Source: an uncultured Muribaculaceae bacterium
Lineage (GTDB): Bacteria; Bacteroidota; Bacteroidia; Bacteroidales; Muribaculaceae
Reading direction: 5' to 3'
NCBI GenBank assembly: GCA_904502025.1
Contig: CAJGDJ010000042.1
Location: 1-14,721, forward strand
Length of the DNA stretch: 14,721 bases
The position numbers were made by a program, and so were the translations under genes. Of this stretch, positions 13,211 to 14,721 are shown piece by piece (position 1 is the stretch's first letter; each line of letters begins with the position of its first letter). Below the pieces are notes generated by a model that did no database searches, was not told the DNA's origin, and saw only the letters and a list, made by a program, of their open reading frames with translations.

Positions 13211-14491
13211 ATGGAAAGAGATAACCAAATTTTTGACATTATCGAGCGTGAACATCAACGCCAAAAGAAAGGTATTGAACTCATCGCATCAGAAAACTTC
13301 GTAAGTGAACAAGTGATGCAAGCAATGGGCTCATGCCTCACAAACAAGTATGCTGAGGGTTACCCCGGACACCGTTATTATGGCGGTTGCCAAGTGGTAG
13401 ATGAGGCAGAGCAACTTGCTATTGATCGTCTTAAAGAAATCTTCGGAGCAAGCTATGCAAATGTGCAGCCACACTCAGGAGCACAAGCAAATATGGCTGT
13501 GTTTATGGCATGTATGCAACCAGGGGATAAATTCCTCGGTTTGAATCTTGCTCATGGTGGACACCTTTCACATGGTAGCCCTGTTAACTTCTCAGGTCTT
13601 ATGTTCCAAGCATTGGAATATAATGTAAAAGAAGATACAGGTTTGGTTGACTATGAACAAATGGAAGAGGTGGCACGTCGCGAACGTCCTAAATTGATTA
13701 TTGGTGGTGCAAGTGCTTATTCTCGTGAATGGGATTATGCACGTATGCGTCGTCTTGCCGATGAAATCGGTGCTATTTTCATGGTTGATATGGCTCACCC
13801 TGCAGGTCTCATTGCTGCCGGTTTGCTTGACAATCCGGTGAAATATGCTCACATCGTTACATCTACAACACATAAAACACTTCGTGGTCCTCGTGGTGGT
13901 ATCATTCTTCTTGGCGAAGACTTTGAAAATCCATGGGGCAAAAAGACTCCAAAGGGTGTAACTCGTATGATGTCATCGTTGCTTGACTCTGCAGTATTCC
14001 CAGGCGTTCAAGGTGGTCCACTCGAACATGTTATCGCAGCTAAAGCAGTAGCATTTGGCGAAGCACTTCAACCTTCTTACAAAGAATATCAAGCACAAGT
14101 GAAAAAGAATGCAGCTGTTATGGCTCAAGCACTTGTTGATAAAGGTTATAAAATTATCTCAGGAGGGACCGACAACCACTGTATGCTTGTTGACCTTCGC
14201 ACAAAATTCCCTGAATTGACAGGTAAAGTAGCTGAGAAAGTGCTTGTAGAAGCCGATATTACTGCCAACAAAAACATGGTGCCATTCGATAGCCGTTCTC
14301 CATTCCAAACATCAGGTATCCGTCTTGGTACTCCTGCTATCACTACTCGTGGTGCTAAAGAAGATCTCATGGGCGAAATCGTAGAAATGATTGATACTGT
14401 ACTTTCTAACCCTGAAAACGAAAAAATCATCGCTTCAGTACGCGAAAAAGTTAATTCAATCATGGTTGAATACCCAATGTTTGCGTATTAA
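13211..14491 (+). CDS. glyA: Serine hydroxymethyltransferase
   Basis: A 426-aa PLP enzyme that interconverts serine and glycine and charges tetrahydrofolate with one-carbon units; cytoplasmic. E. coli GlyA is 417 aa. Visible motifs: ELIASENFVSEQVMQA (23-38); TNKYAEGYPGHRYYGGC (44-60), the substrate and folate pocket; NVQPHSGAQANMAVF (84-98); LAHGGHLSHGSPVNFSG (113-129); VDMAHPAGLIAAG (192-204), with the PLP-binding Asp193 and His196; the PLP lysine Lys222 in STTHKTLRGPRGG (218-230); SGIRLGTPAITTRG (368-381). Complete. Arginine is almost always CGT and never CGA, in contrast to dxs-trkAH, consistent with high expression. Start ATG 13211 follows an AT-rich gap of 30 bp without a convincing promoter. 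Its one-carbon output feeds thymidylate and purine synthesis, a plausible reason to sit with pyrBI. Confidence 0.97.
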   Translation: MERDNQIFDIIEREHQRQKKGIELIASENFVSEQVMQAMGSCLTNKYAEGYPGHRYYGGCQVVDEAEQLAIDRLKEIFGASYANVQPHSGAQANMAVFMACMQPGDKFLGLNLAHGGHLSHGSPVNFSGLMFQALEYNVKEDTGLVDYEQMEEVARRERPKLIIGGASAYSREWDYARMRRLADEIGAIFMVDMAHPAGLIAAGLLDNPVKYAHIVTSTTHKTLRGPRGGIILLGEDFENPWGKKTPKGVTRMMSSLLDSAVFPGVQGGPLEHVIAAKAVAFGEALQPSYKEYQAQVKKNAAVMAQALVDKGYKIISGGTDNHCMLVDLRTKFPELTGKVAEKVLVEADITANKNMVPFDSRSPFQTSGIRLGTPAITTRGAKEDLMGEIVEMIDTVLSNPENEKIIASVREKVNSIMVEYPMFAY

Positions 14492-14522
14492 ACTACGGAA
14501 ATTAAAATTCAATAATAGTAAG

Positions 14523-14553
14523 GTTGCATCAATTTGTTGGTGCAACTTTTTTT
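14523..14553 (+). terminator. Terminator after glyA
   Basis: GTTGCATCAA (14523-14532) pairs with TTGGTGCAAC (14537-14546), with one G-U pair and a 4-nt loop, followed by seven T (14547-14553). It lies 31 bp after the glyA stop and ends the pyrB-glyA cluster. Confidence 0.9.
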
Positions 14554-14625
14554 GTGGTTAAAATATTTTTTTACTAAAAAAAATTATTGGTGTCCGATAA
14601 AAATCAATAAAGCATAAAAATAGTG

Positions 14626-14663
14626 TCTCAATCGCAGATTTAATGCGGTTGAGATTCTTTTTT
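14626..14663. terminator. Bidirectional terminator at the right edge
   Basis: TCTCAATCGCA (14626-14636) pairs with TGCGGTTGAGA (14644-14654), one G-U pair, 7-nt loop, followed by TTCTTTTTT on the plus strand. On the minus strand it is followed by a T-rich stretch, so it probably terminates the minus-strand gene that ends at 14681. The stretch 14554-14625 between the two terminators is AT-rich and holds no feature I can support. Confidence 0.75.
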
Positions 14664-14680
14664 GCGATTTACAAGCCCCC

Positions 14681-14721
14681 CTAATCGAAAAGCGTCAGTT
14701 GTGGCGGTGGATTTTCGTCCA
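14681..14721 (-). CDS. C-terminal end of a converging gene with a clamp-binding-like tail (5' truncated)
   Basis: Reading leftward, 12 codons followed by TAG (14683-14681) give DENPPPQLTLFD. A hairpin terminator begins 17 bp after the stop, which supports this as a real gene end. The Pro-rich linker followed by QLTLF at the extreme C-terminus resembles the sliding-clamp-binding consensus QL[S/D]LF found at the tails of Y-family polymerases, MutS and other replication/repair proteins. The rest of the gene is outside the window, so its identity is unknown. Another minus frame is also open here but would run through the terminator stem, so it is less likely. Confidence 0.45.
   Translation of the reverse strand, partial: DENPPPQLTLFD

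Noticed and set aside
14585..14625. Possible insertion-sequence end between the two terminators after glyA
   Set aside because: No partner inverted repeat, target duplication or transposase reading frame is visible in the window; the sequence fits an ordinary intergenic gap between converging genes.
14640..14720. Alternative minus-strand frame at the right edge (26 codons)
   Set aside because: It would run through the terminator stem and shows no recognisable tail, whereas the other frame stops just before the hairpin.

Overview
The window is AT-rich bacterial chromosome that reads as Bacteroidales (Bacteroidota). Four things point there: -7 boxes of the form TAnnTTTG in front of several transcription units, in the best cases with TTTG 20 bp upstream; mostly absent Shine-Dalgarno sequences; an ExbB-ExbD-ExbD-TonB cluster; and a dxs-trkA-trkH operon. 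A family or genus cannot be fixed from the sequence alone. It looks like core chromosome: no transposase, integrase, CRISPR array, prophage or toxin-antitoxin module is visible.

Layout, left to right. (1) 1-2720: the end of an ExbB/TolQ proton channel subunit, two different ExbD/TolR proteins and a TonB protein, closed by a strong terminator. Together they would convert proton motive force into energy for TonB-dependent outer-membrane uptake. (2) 2727-7825: a promoter, an unannotated 59-codon membrane protein, dxs (entry step of the MEP isoprenoid pathway), trkA and trkH (potassium uptake). The genes are tightly spaced and end at a terminator shared with a converging tRNA gene. (3) 7825-8333, minus strand: a CAU-anticodon tRNA with its own promoter, and an unrecognised 117-aa protein. 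(4) 8486-9151: a secreted outer-membrane beta-barrel protein. (5) 9246-11090: an unrecognised helical 213-aa protein on the minus strand, divergent from an ECF-type sigma factor and a four-helix membrane protein that may be its partner. (6) 11144-14553: a good promoter, then pyrB and pyrI (aspartate carbamoyltransferase catalytic and regulatory chains), a flavin reductase-like protein, and glyA (serine hydroxymethyltransferase). (7) 14554-14721: a bidirectional terminator and the last 12 codons of a converging minus-strand gene whose C-terminus resembles a sliding-clamp-binding peptide.

Most of the window is ordinary housekeeping. I see no clear previously undescribed system. The points most worth a second look are the almost palindromic pair of facing -7 boxes between the 213-aa gene and the sigma factor, the sigma factor/membrane-protein pair itself, the small membrane protein leading the dxs-trkAH operon, the enlarged periplasmic parts of the two ExbD proteins, and the clamp-binding-like tail at the right edge.
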